This document shows, piece by piece, positions 18,805-26,837 of a DNA stretch of 64,000 nt (position 1 is the first letter of the stretch; each line of letters opens with the position of its first letter). Position numbers and translations under genes: made by a program. The stretch lies in the NCBI RefSeq assembly GCF_003260195.1, contig NZ_QEIH01000004.1, positions 310,001 through 374,000 on the forward strand. Direction: 5' to 3'. The DNA comes from Lutibacter citreus. GTDB taxonomy: Bacteria; Bacteroidota; Bacteroidia; Flavobacteriales; Flavobacteriaceae. A model generated the notes under the pieces. The model searched no databases, had not been told where the DNA came from, and was given only the letters and a program-made list of their open reading frames with translations.

Positions 18805-19965
18805 ATGATCACTGCAAAGCTTTCAGCTATTCAGAAACAAGAAATTGTTACTAAAATAAGACAAAGCAATACCTTTAAAAAGGCTTCCACTAGCAATGCT
18901 TTACTTCAATATTTAAATAATGCTACGTTAAAAGGAACTAATTTAAAAGAAGGTGTTATTGATTTAGATTTCTTTGGCAGTAAAGAGGCTTCTGACAAAA
19001 ACAATCCTAGAGTGCGTGTTAATGTTTACAACCTCAGAAAAAAAATAACACAATATTATGAAACTGAAGGTAAAGATGATCTTTGGCAATTAACTATTGA
19101 CAAAGGCCAATATGAAGTTCGTTTTTTCAAAAAACAAGTGAGAAAACCATTTATAAACAAATTGAGTTGGAGAAAATCACTCCCTTATTTAGGTTTATTA
19201 ATTACAATTTCAGCCTTAATATATACCAATACAACTCCAAAACCACCTTCTCTATGGAAATCTATTATTACAAAAGAGAAACCGACACATTTAATTATTG
19301 GAGATCATTTTGGAGTAACCGGAAACACAATAACTGGAGGTTTTGGATGGACCCGTGATTTTGAAATTAATAATATTAATGAATTTTACGCGCTTCTTGA
19401 AGAAAAGCCAGAACTAAAAAACACAATAAGACCTGCAAATTACACCTACACAACTAGAATGGCTGCTTTAGCGGCACAACAATTTGAACGTTTATACCAA
19501 CATTACAATCAGGATTTAGATATTCGGTTTTCAACATTAACTTCTATTTCAGTAATAAAAGAAGGAAACGCTATTTATGCCGGACCTATTAAAAATAAAA
19601 ATCAATTTATTCACTTTTTTAATGAAGCAAACCCTTATTTTACAATAGCAAATGGGGAGCTACACCTATCTAATCATCCGCAATTAAAAGATACTATCTT
19701 TAATTTAAAACCACCTATTGTAGAAGAGGAATACGCTATTGTTTCTAAATACCCTAGCATTGGAGATTCAGAACATTTTGTATTTTTCTCAGATCACGAT
19801 ATAGGTGTAAGTGCAACTGCTGAATATTTCACCAACAAGGATAGTATTCAAAATTTTGTAAACACATATTTAAAGGATAAAAAGTATTTTACGGCTATTT
19901 TTAAAGTTAAAGGACAACACCGAACTAATACTGATATAAAACTAGAAATGGCAGTAGGTTTTTAA
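18805..19965 (+). CDS. ToxR/CadC-like transmembrane one-component regulator (new-looking family)
   Basis: The 386-residue protein has three parts. Residues 1-112 resemble the winged-helix-like N-terminal domain seen in some TPR/cyclase-type signalling proteins: SNALLQYLNNATLKGTNLKE, DLDFFGSK, NPRVRVNVYNLRKKITQYYE and a terminal hairpin DKGQYEVRFF. One hydrophobic helix lies at about 125-143. The rest (about 145-386) is a putative periplasmic domain with no family I can name, carrying LIIGDHFGVTGNTITGG, GWTRDFEINN and FVFFSDHDIGVSATAEYFTN. There is no N-terminal signal peptide, so the N-terminus should be cytoplasmic. The paralogue at 43597-44742 matches along its length. It is divergent from uxaC across the TAAC repeat array. 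A sensor binding a polysaccharide-derived ligand and acting directly on DNA is inferred. Confidence 0.75.
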   Translation: MITAKLSAIQKQEIVTKIRQSNTFKKASTSNALLQYLNNATLKGTNLKEGVIDLDFFGSKEASDKNNPRVRVNVYNLRKKITQYYETEGKDDLWQLTIDKGQYEVRFFKKQVRKPFINKLSWRKSLPYLGLLITISALIYTNTTPKPPSLWKSIITKEKPTHLIIGDHFGVTGNTITGGFGWTRDFEINNINEFYALLEEKPELKNTIRPANYTYTTRMAALAAQQFERLYQHYNQDLDIRFSTLTSISVIKEGNAIYAGPIKNKNQFIHFFNEANPYFTIANGELHLSNHPQLKDTIFNLKPPIVEEEYAIVSKYPSIGDSEHFVFFSDHDIGVSATAEYFTNKDSIQNFVNTYLKDKKYFTAIFKVKGQHRTNTDIKLEMAVGF

Positions 19966-19979
19966 ACATACTGCCATTT
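19946..19979. terminator. Terminator hairpin overlapping the regulator stop codon
   Basis: The arms AAATGGCAGTA (19946-19956) and TACTGCCATTT (19969-19979) are exact reverse complements around a 12-base loop that contains the TAA of the regulator gene. The plus strand continues into a short T-run. It lies between convergent genes and probably also ends the minus-strand GH28 operon. Confidence 0.75.
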
Positions 19980-20001
19980 TATAATTCTTTAAAAGTTAAT
20001 T

Positions 20002-21423
20002 TTATTCATTTACATCAACCAATACAATTTCTTTACGTTTATCTTCACTTCTTAGCGTAAACTTAATGTTTTTAGTTTCAAGATTTTCAATATGTCTTGC
20101 GTAAACACCATAAGCTGGTGTAGCTCCTAATTTTGTAAATTCAGGGTATTCTGTTTCATTTTCCGGAACTACAATCTTCATATCTTCATCTGTTCCTCCG
20201 CCTGGTAAACTCACTTCAATATTTTCAAATTTTATATTACCAATTTTATGATTAGGAGTTCCTGTAAAAAAGAAACCTGATGTTGGAGTTAATCTTAATT
20301 CAGACAATTCAGAAACTTTAGCTTTAATGTTACGAATAACAACATTATTAATAGATCCAACGGGCTTTTTCTCAACCCCTCTATAAGTTAATCCTCTTTC
20401 TCCTAAACGAATAAATATCGGCATCTCTACATTTTCCATTGTAATGTTTTCAATTAACACATTGTCAATATTAGCACCATCAACACTTAACATTTTAATA
20501 CCCCCACCTCTTGTATCATGTATAAAACAATCTCTAACGGTGATATTTTTATAATCTCCCATAGACTCCGTTCCGAACTTTATAGCTCCCCAATTGCTTT
20601 TAATTTTACAATCGTAAACTTCAATATCAGAAGATGGTTTTGGGCTTGTAGATTTAAAACAAATAGCATCATCACCAGAATCAATTGTTACATTCTTTAT
20701 TACTCCGTGTGTGCTAGAATCAATATCAATAGCATCGTTATTTCTATTTGCGTGACTGTGAATATCAATACCATCTATTTCAAATTCATCGCATTGAAAT
20801 AAATGCAAAGTCCAAGCTGCTGGCTGACGTAAATGAATATCTTTCATCTTTACATTAGTTGCACGAACTAAGCGTACCAAAAATGGACGATTTGAATAAC
20901 GAATATCGTTATTTACATATTTACTGTCTTTTGAAATTAAAGATGAAAAATCTGGTTTTACAATTTCAATCCCTAATCTTTTAATTGTTTTTTTAACGTT
21001 TGCTGGTGTAAACATTTCACCCTGACCATTAATTGTTCCTTTCCCTGAAATAGATGCATTATCAACATCTATTGCCCCTATAAAGCACTGACCTCTAAAC
21101 TGACCAGTGGCATCAATAAACGGATCTACAACGGGATAATCATTTGGGTTTATACTACCTAATAAAACAGTATTTTCAGTAATATTTAAATTTACATTAT
21201 TCTTTAATAAAATTGTTCCAGAAATAAAAGTCCCGCCATCTAACATAACAGTTCCACCACCTGATTTACTGCACTCATCAATAGCATTTTGAATTGCCTG
21301 AGTATTTATTGTTTTGTTATCATCTACAGCTCCATAATCTTTAACATTCCATACCGTTTGCTTTTCACAAGAAAACAATGTAATTACTAAAACACTTAAA
21401 ACAATTGCTAATCTATTTTTCAT
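20002..21423 (-). CDS. GH28-like right-handed beta-helix lipoprotein
   Basis: The 473-residue lipoprotein has a signal ending TLFSC and the start of a pectate-lyase-superfamily helix (VKDYGAVDDNKTINTQAIQNA). GH28 core motifs follow: NNDAIDIDSS (about 228-237) and SGDDAICFKS (about 250-259) supply the NxD and DD acids, and GGGIKM corresponds to the RIK region. The usual GHG catalytic-histidine motif instead reads SNWGAIKFGTES. This is common among GH28-like PUL proteins of non-pectin loci and suggests a substrate other than polygalacturonan. GH28 enzymes hydrolyse alpha-linked uronides or rhamnose-uronide bonds. Together with uxaC and GH105 it suggests uronate in the target glycan. It is the last gene of the 32129-20002 operon, 18 bases behind a sulfatase. 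Confidence 0.82.
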   Translation of the reverse strand: MKNRLAIVLSVLVITLFSCEKQTVWNVKDYGAVDDNKTINTQAIQNAIDECSKSGGGTVMLDGGTFISGTILLKNNVNLNITENTVLLGSINPNDYPVVDPFIDATGQFRGQCFIGAIDVDNASISGKGTINGQGEMFTPANVKKTIKRLGIEIVKPDFSSLISKDSKYVNNDIRYSNRPFLVRLVRATNVKMKDIHLRQPAAWTLHLFQCDEFEIDGIDIHSHANRNNDAIDIDSSTHGVIKNVTIDSGDDAICFKSTSPKPSSDIEVYDCKIKSNWGAIKFGTESMGDYKNITVRDCFIHDTRGGGIKMLSVDGANIDNVLIENITMENVEMPIFIRLGERGLTYRGVEKKPVGSINNVVIRNIKAKVSELSELRLTPTSGFFFTGTPNHKIGNIKFENIEVSLPGGGTDEDMKIVVPENETEYPEFTKLGATPAYGVYARHIENLETKNIKFTLRSEDKRKEIVLVDVNE

Positions 21424-21441
21424 TATAAAATTTATTATTTA

Positions 21442-23037
21442 TTAATCTATTGTTTGAAAACTTCCCCACCATTCATTTTTAGGATCAAAATCTGGTGATA
21501 AATACAACATTCTTTGTTTCTCTAAACTTTCCAATTTTTTTGTAGCCATTTTTTCTAGATGCTTTGCTTCTAATTCAGCATTATACAATGGATCTTTTTC
21601 TGGAAATCTTGCGCCAACATCTTTTAAATAATTAAAAAGTGTTGTTTTTAACGTTTCTACTTTTTCTGAATTTTCTTTTGAAACATCATTCATTTCTTCT
21701 AAATCATTCCTCAAATTGAATAATTCATCTCTACCATCTTCATAATAATGAATTAGTTTCCAATCTCCTTTTCTTATAACTGATGAAGGTTCTCCACCTT
21801 GATTTCCATAATGTGGATAATGCCAAATTAGCGGACGTTCTTCAATAGTTTCACCTTTTAAAATCGGTAATAAACTTACCCCATCTAAATGTTCTTCTGG
21901 TTTTAATTTTGCGCCAACTAAATCTAATAATGTAGGGTAAAAATCTGCTCCAGTAACAGGTGTATTATTTTCTTTAATGGTTTTTTCTAACCAAGGAACT
22001 TTAATAAAGTAAGGTTCTCTAATTCCACCTTCATATTGAAAACCTTTACCACCTCTTAATGGTAAATTTGAAGTAGAATAAGAATCTCCTGCTGAAACAC
22101 CTCCATTATCTGAAGTAAACACAACAATGGTATTTTTATCCAAGCCTAAATCTTTTAAACCTTTTAACACAACACCAACTGCATCATCCATAGATTCTAC
22201 CAAACCAGCATAAATAGGATTGTCTTGAGTTTCTCTCATTGGGAAAAATTTCTTCATTTTAAAAGAACTTTTTGCAATACCATTTTCCTCTGCTTTTTTA
22301 CGGTATTTCTCCCATCTATCTTTTGAAGTTTGAATTTGACCGTGAACCGCATAAAAAGACAAGTAAGCAAAGAATTTTTCATCCTTATTTTCTTTCATAA
22401 AGTTTACAGTTTCCTTTGCCAAACGCATACTTAAGTTTTCGCCATCTTGCCCATCCTTTAAATTTGGATTTTCATATGGAGAAAAATAACCTCCTCTAGG
22501 TCCACCAGCATCCCAACCTCCTTTATTAATATCAAAACCGTGATCTTCTGGCCAAGAACCTTTTTCTCCTAAATGCCATTTCCCTGCAAAAAACGTTGTG
22601 TAACCTTCTTCTTTTAAAGCTTCTGGTAACGTTACATCTTTAAGCGACAAACTGTGCTCATATTTAGCTGGCATTAATTTTGAATATCTTTTTTTCTCTC
22701 TCCATTTTTCACCTTCACGAGCTCCAATCCAATCTGTAATTCCGTGACGCGCAGGAAATTTCCCTGTCATAATACTTGCTCTAGACGGACTACATACTTG
22801 GCAATTTGCATAACCATCATTAAAAACCGTACCTTCTTTAGCTATTCTATCAATATTTGGTGTTTCATAAAAACTATCATTTCTATAACTCAAATCGTTA
22901 TATCCATAATCATCTGCAAGAATAAATAGAATATTTTTCTTTTCAGGTTCTTTTGTTTTTTGTTCAACTTTTTGGCTTGAATTACATGAAACAAGCAATA
23001 CAATTACTACAGATAAAAGTGTTGTTATTTTTTTCAT
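21442..23037 (-). CDS. S1 family sulfatase, lipoprotein
   Basis: The 531-residue protein has lipobox VLLVSC. Alkaline-phosphatase-superfamily sulfatase signatures: ILADDYGYND (first metal site), Cys82 in CSPSRASIMTG (the formylglycine site converted by anaerobic or aerobic maturases), FAGKWHLGEKG (substrate/sulfate-binding Lys-His) and VVFTSDNGG (second metal site). The C-terminal subdomain has the usual four-strand sheet and a helix-rich tail. It hydrolyses a sulfate ester on a sugar, probably in the periplasm. Subfamily and position specificity cannot be assigned by eye. It sits between the GH43/GH117-like propeller gene (11 bases) and the GH28 gene (18 bases) in one operon. Confidence 0.9.
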   Translation of the reverse strand: MKKITTLLSVVIVLLVSCNSSQKVEQKTKEPEKKNILFILADDYGYNDLSYRNDSFYETPNIDRIAKEGTVFNDGYANCQVCSPSRASIMTGKFPARHGITDWIGAREGEKWREKKRYSKLMPAKYEHSLSLKDVTLPEALKEEGYTTFFAGKWHLGEKGSWPEDHGFDINKGGWDAGGPRGGYFSPYENPNLKDGQDGENLSMRLAKETVNFMKENKDEKFFAYLSFYAVHGQIQTSKDRWEKYRKKAEENGIAKSSFKMKKFFPMRETQDNPIYAGLVESMDDAVGVVLKGLKDLGLDKNTIVVFTSDNGGVSAGDSYSTSNLPLRGGKGFQYEGGIREPYFIKVPWLEKTIKENNTPVTGADFYPTLLDLVGAKLKPEEHLDGVSLLPILKGETIEERPLIWHYPHYGNQGGEPSSVIRKGDWKLIHYYEDGRDELFNLRNDLEEMNDVSKENSEKVETLKTTLFNYLKDVGARFPEKDPLYNAELEAKHLEKMATKKLESLEKQRMLYLSPDFDPKNEWWGSFQTID

Positions 23038-23047
23038 TGTTATTTAT

Positions 23048-24145
23048 TTACTTTTTATATTCTATTGGAATGGCTAAATTTCCATTTATGTTATTATCAT
23101 AAACTGCCACATAAATCATAATTGGCTGACCTTTTTCATTGGTTAAAACAAATGGGCGTTCTACACGTTTTGGCTTCCAAATTGACCCATCCGAAAGTAC
23201 AAATTCTTTCTTCATAAAAACACTTCTTTCATCATGTTTCCAATCAAATCCATTTTCAGAATTAAACAAAGCTAAATCCTTTTTCCCCATTACGTGACAA
23301 ACCATATAATATTTGTTCATTACTTGATCAAACCAAATACAAGCATCTTCCGTTTGAGCTTTAGCATACACGGGTTTTGGATTGAATTTAAAAGGACCTT
23401 CAGGATTTTTAGAATTACCTACAAATTGTATTCTAAAAGGTTTTTCATGGTTTAAATCGTCTCCTTTCATAATCATTAAATACTGATTATTTTGATAAAC
23501 TACTGCTGGATTCACTGCAATTTTCTTGAATTTAATATTATCAGGTTCAACCACCACTTTCTCTGAACGCACAAATGGACCTTCAGGGTTATCAGCTACT
23601 GCAACACCAATTCGTTGGCTATCTCTAATTGTTAGCCTGTTTTCATTAAACCATTTTTCATCTGGATATTGAATCTTATCTTTTTCAAGTAAACCCTTAA
23701 TATCGTTTGCTATGTAATACAAACAAATTTTACCTTCAGCAATTGTAGCATATGGATTATGTGAGTTATTTATATCCCAACCTGTTGTTTTTTTATCTTT
23801 TAAAACCACATTTACAAATTCAAATGGTCCTTCTGGATTGTTAGAAACTGCGTGCGCAATTTCGCAATTAGTCATCCAACCTTTATGCTCGTATTTTTTG
23901 TTCCATCTAGAATAATACGCGTGGTATTTCCCTTCCCATTTTACAACACTTAAACCCCAAACAAAATTATCAGGTTCAACCAATACTTGTTTTGTTTTGG
24001 TGTTATTCTGAAAGCTTGCAACAGTTTCAGGAGTTAAAGGGGTAAAACTTAAATTTTTATAATCTTTTATTTCTGAAGTTTTTTTTATTCCACAAGAAAA
24101 TAAAGTTATACAAGCTATTATTAATAATATGTATTTTTTAATCAT
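23048..24145 (-). CDS. GH43/GH117-superfamily five-bladed propeller lipoprotein
   Basis: The 365-residue lipoprotein (lipobox TLFSC) has repeated propeller blades: VVKWEGKYHAYYSRW, SNNPEGPFEFVNV, NPYATIAEGKICLYYIAND, AVADNPEGPFVRSEKVV, NPAVVYQNNQYLMIMKGD and EDACIWFDQVMNKYYMVCH. The pattern of NxPEGPF turns and KYY strands is that of furanosidase-like GH43/GH32/GH117 folds, but I do not recognise a defined CAZy family. It lacks the RRDPSK and SGHE motifs of the GH117-like genes in this window. Candidate acids are the Asp in TEDACIWFD and the Glu in KRVERPF. It is probably an exo-glycosidase of the locus. It lies 11 bases before the sulfatase and about 200 bases behind a GH2, from which a repeat element separates it. 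Confidence 0.65.
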   Translation of the reverse strand: MIKKYILLIIACITLFSCGIKKTSEIKDYKNLSFTPLTPETVASFQNNTKTKQVLVEPDNFVWGLSVVKWEGKYHAYYSRWNKKYEHKGWMTNCEIAHAVSNNPEGPFEFVNVVLKDKKTTGWDINNSHNPYATIAEGKICLYYIANDIKGLLEKDKIQYPDEKWFNENRLTIRDSQRIGVAVADNPEGPFVRSEKVVVEPDNIKFKKIAVNPAVVYQNNQYLMIMKGDDLNHEKPFRIQFVGNSKNPEGPFKFNPKPVYAKAQTEDACIWFDQVMNKYYMVCHVMGKKDLALFNSENGFDWKHDERSVFMKKEFVLSDGSIWKPKRVERPFVLTNEKGQPIMIYVAVYDNNINGNLAIPIEYKK

Positions 24146-24179
24146 CTTAAAATTATTTTAACCGAAACGGCTAAGTAAG

Positions 24180-24332
24180 GAGGCTGTCTAAAAAGTAAAA
24201 TTTTCGTCAACCCGAACTTAATTCAGGCTCTCATAATAATTAATTATCAGCGTAATGAGATTCTGAAATCTAAGATTCAGCGTAGCTAAATAAATTCAGA
24301 ATAACGAGTTTTAATACTTTTTAGACAGTCTC
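24180..24332. repeat. MITE-like inverted-repeat element
   Basis: Terminal arms at 24180-24197 (GAGGCTGTCTAAAAAGTA) and 24315-24332 are reverse complements over 18 bases with one mismatch. The interior contains CGTCAACCCGAACTT and ATGAGATTCTGAAA, both shared with the element at 14281-14366. It lies between two genes of one operon. No open frame is present inside. It is probably a non-autonomous or dispersed chromosomal repeat, and any effect on transcription is unknown. Confidence 0.7.
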
Positions 24333-24341
24333 TTTGATTTT

Positions 24342-26804
24342 TTATTTTGTTTCAACAACAACTACAGCACTTTTCAATCTTTTAGATTTTGCTGTTAATG
24401 TTATTTTCCCTCCCGTTTTTGAAGACTTTATAATTGCCAAACACATTCCGCTAAATGCTTTTCTGTGATTTGCCTGAAAAGACTCTAAACTAATTTGATT
24501 TCCGTTATCTACAGCAACTAATTCACCAGCTCCTTTTACAGAGAAGTTCACCAAGTTTGCAGCATTAGGACATAAGTTTCCGTTTTTATCTTCAATTCTT
24601 ACAGTAACATATGCTAAATCTTCACCATCTGCATTAATTTCTCTTCTATCTACAGATAAATTAACTTTTGAAGGTTTCCCTGCTGTATTAATTTGCTCTT
24701 CTAAAACTTGTTTTCCATCTTTATAACCAACAACTTTTATGTTACCTGCTTCATAAGGCACATTCCAAGACAAACGGTATTTAGATTGAAAAGAATCCCC
24801 TTCATATCTCATAAACTGAACAATTAACTCTGTTAAATCCTTCCCTTTTACTTTTCTCCCCATTGATTTCCCGTTTACAAAAAGCTCAGCTTCATCACAG
24901 TTTGTGTAACAATAAACAGGAATATTTTCACCTTCCATACCTTTCCAATTCCAGTGTGGCAATAGGTGGATCATTGGTTTAGAAGTCCAATGACTTTGGT
25001 ATAAATAAAATCTATCTTTAGGAAAACCACATAAATCTACAGCTCCAAAATAAGAACTGTGCGATGGCCAATCTCCATTCCAATAACCATTTGTAGAGTT
25101 ATCTTTTCCTCCATAAGGTGTAGGTTCACCTAAATAATCGAAACCTGTCCAAACAAACTCACCCATAATGTTTGGGTTTTGTTCTTGAAAATGAAATTCA
25201 ACATCTGGTGGATAAGCCCATGGTGGGCCAATTAAATCGTAACTAGTTACATGTAAAGATTCGTGTGTTTTGTATTTTTCAATAGGTAAATGATAAATAC
25301 CTCTACTACTTGTACAACTTGAAGTTTCTGAACCATATAAAGCCAATTGTGGATATGTTTCGTGAATATACCCATATTTTGTAGGTTTATAATTAACCCC
25401 TGCAATATCAGATTGTGCAGCAAAATTCATTTTATAAGGAGCTTCAAAATTGTTCATTCCTAAAGTTGTAGGACGCGTTGGATCAATTTCTTTACAGTAA
25501 TCGCTTAACATTTTAGCTACTTTCCAACCGTTCTTTTTATCGTGCTGTTCGTTAATTTCATTTCCCGTACTCCACATAATTACTGATGGGTGATTTCTAT
25601 CTCTTTTCACCATATCTTTAATATCACGTTCAGCCCATTCTTCAAAAAATACATTGTATCCGTTTTCTACTTTTTGGTCTTTCCAAACATCAAAAGCTTC
25701 ATCTAAAACTAACAAACCTAATTCATCACATAATTCTAAAAACTCTCTTGATGGTGGGTTATGACTTGTACGAATTGCATTTACACCCATACTTTTCATA
25801 ATTTGTAATTTACGTTCGTCAGCTCTTCTATAAACTGCTGATCCTAACGCTCCATTATCGTGGTGTAAACAAACTCCATTAAATCTAATTTTCTTTCCAT
25901 TTAAGAAAAATCCTTCAGTAGTAAAAGAAATTGATCTGAAACCAAAAGTTGAATTGTAAGTATCAATTACTTTTCCGTTTTGAGAAACAGTAGTTACTGC
26001 TTTATACATATTTGGATTTTCCGTATCCCAAATTTTAGGATTATCCACATTTACCCAAGTCCCTGAAACTTCACTTGAATTTGCTTTTACCGTAATTTCA
26101 TCATCTATTGAAGCTGCTAATTTTCCGTCAGCAGAAAAATACTCTTGCTTAACTTGAACTTTTGCATCAACATTACCCGTATTTACAATAGTTGTTTCAT
26201 TTTGAACAACACCTAATTTTTCTGAAATTGTTGGGGTAGTAATGTAAGCACCCCATTGCTCCACGTGCACTGGATTGTCAATTTTTAACCAAACTGAACG
26301 ATATAAACCTGCTCCTGGATACCAACGAGAAGATAAATCTTGTGGACGTAAACGAACTGCAACTACATTTTCTGATCCATCGAATTTTAAATATTTACTA
26401 ATTTCAAATTCAAAACCAATATAACCGTAAGGTCTGTTACCTACAAAATTTCCATTTACCCAAACGTAAGCGTCATACATGGCTCCTTCAAACTCCATTC
26501 TAACAACTTTTCCTTTAGCTGAAGGTTCCATTTTAAAGTTTTTACGATACCATCCCGTACCGTGAAATGGTAAACCTCCACATCTAGCATTATATTCTTC
26601 ACTAAAAGGACCTTCAATAGCCCAATCATGTGGTAGATTTAAATTTCTCCAACTTGAATCATCAAAACTATTTTTTTCTGCTCCTTCTGCTTCTTCATTA
26701 AAAAAGCGCCAATTATCATTAAAATTTAAATCTTGTGCTTCCACGTTATACAAACCGCAAATTGCAGGTATAACTAAATACATTAAAAAAAGTATTTTTC
26801 TCAT
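24342..26804 (-). CDS. GH2 family beta-galactosidase-like enzyme
   Basis: The 820-residue protein has a signal peptide (about 1-23, ending VEAQ). GH2 features: FNDNWRFFNEE, LPHDWAIEGPF, GTGWYRKNF, RWYPGAGLYRSVWL (end of the sugar-binding domain), GVCLHHDNGALG, NAIRTSHNPPS, acid/base in WSTGNEINEQ (Glu about 417), nucleophile in LYGSETSSC (Glu about 493), and a C-terminal DUF4982-like/Ig region with EAELFVNGKSMGRK and INADGEDLAYVTV. This subtype is widespread in Bacteroidota loci and covers beta-galactosidases and beta-glucuronidases. The GSETSS nucleophile context favours galactosidase. It is transcribed with a sulfatase 33 bases upstream. Confidence 0.88.
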   Translation of the reverse strand: MRKILFLMYLVIPAICGLYNVEAQDLNFNDNWRFFNEEAEGAEKNSFDDSSWRNLNLPHDWAIEGPFSEEYNARCGGLPFHGTGWYRKNFKMEPSAKGKVVRMEFEGAMYDAYVWVNGNFVGNRPYGYIGFEFEISKYLKFDGSENVVAVRLRPQDLSSRWYPGAGLYRSVWLKIDNPVHVEQWGAYITTPTISEKLGVVQNETTIVNTGNVDAKVQVKQEYFSADGKLAASIDDEITVKANSSEVSGTWVNVDNPKIWDTENPNMYKAVTTVSQNGKVIDTYNSTFGFRSISFTTEGFFLNGKKIRFNGVCLHHDNGALGSAVYRRADERKLQIMKSMGVNAIRTSHNPPSREFLELCDELGLLVLDEAFDVWKDQKVENGYNVFFEEWAERDIKDMVKRDRNHPSVIMWSTGNEINEQHDKKNGWKVAKMLSDYCKEIDPTRPTTLGMNNFEAPYKMNFAAQSDIAGVNYKPTKYGYIHETYPQLALYGSETSSCTSSRGIYHLPIEKYKTHESLHVTSYDLIGPPWAYPPDVEFHFQEQNPNIMGEFVWTGFDYLGEPTPYGGKDNSTNGYWNGDWPSHSSYFGAVDLCGFPKDRFYLYQSHWTSKPMIHLLPHWNWKGMEGENIPVYCYTNCDEAELFVNGKSMGRKVKGKDLTELIVQFMRYEGDSFQSKYRLSWNVPYEAGNIKVVGYKDGKQVLEEQINTAGKPSKVNLSVDRREINADGEDLAYVTVRIEDKNGNLCPNAANLVNFSVKGAGELVAVDNGNQISLESFQANHRKAFSGMCLAIIKSSKTGGKITLTAKSKRLKSAVVVVETK

Positions 26805-26837
26805 TTTGTTTTTGCTTATTTATGGTGAATTTTCTAT

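Noticed and set aside
23048-24145. Calling the propeller protein GH117
   Set aside because: It lacks the RRDPSK and SGHE motifs that the GH117-like proteins in this window share, so only superfamily level is supported.
24159-24173. TAACCGAAACGGCTA as another binding site for the membrane regulators
   Set aside because: It is a short palindrome, not a direct repeat. It lacks the 11/12-bp spacing and sits inside an operon beside a mobile-type repeat.
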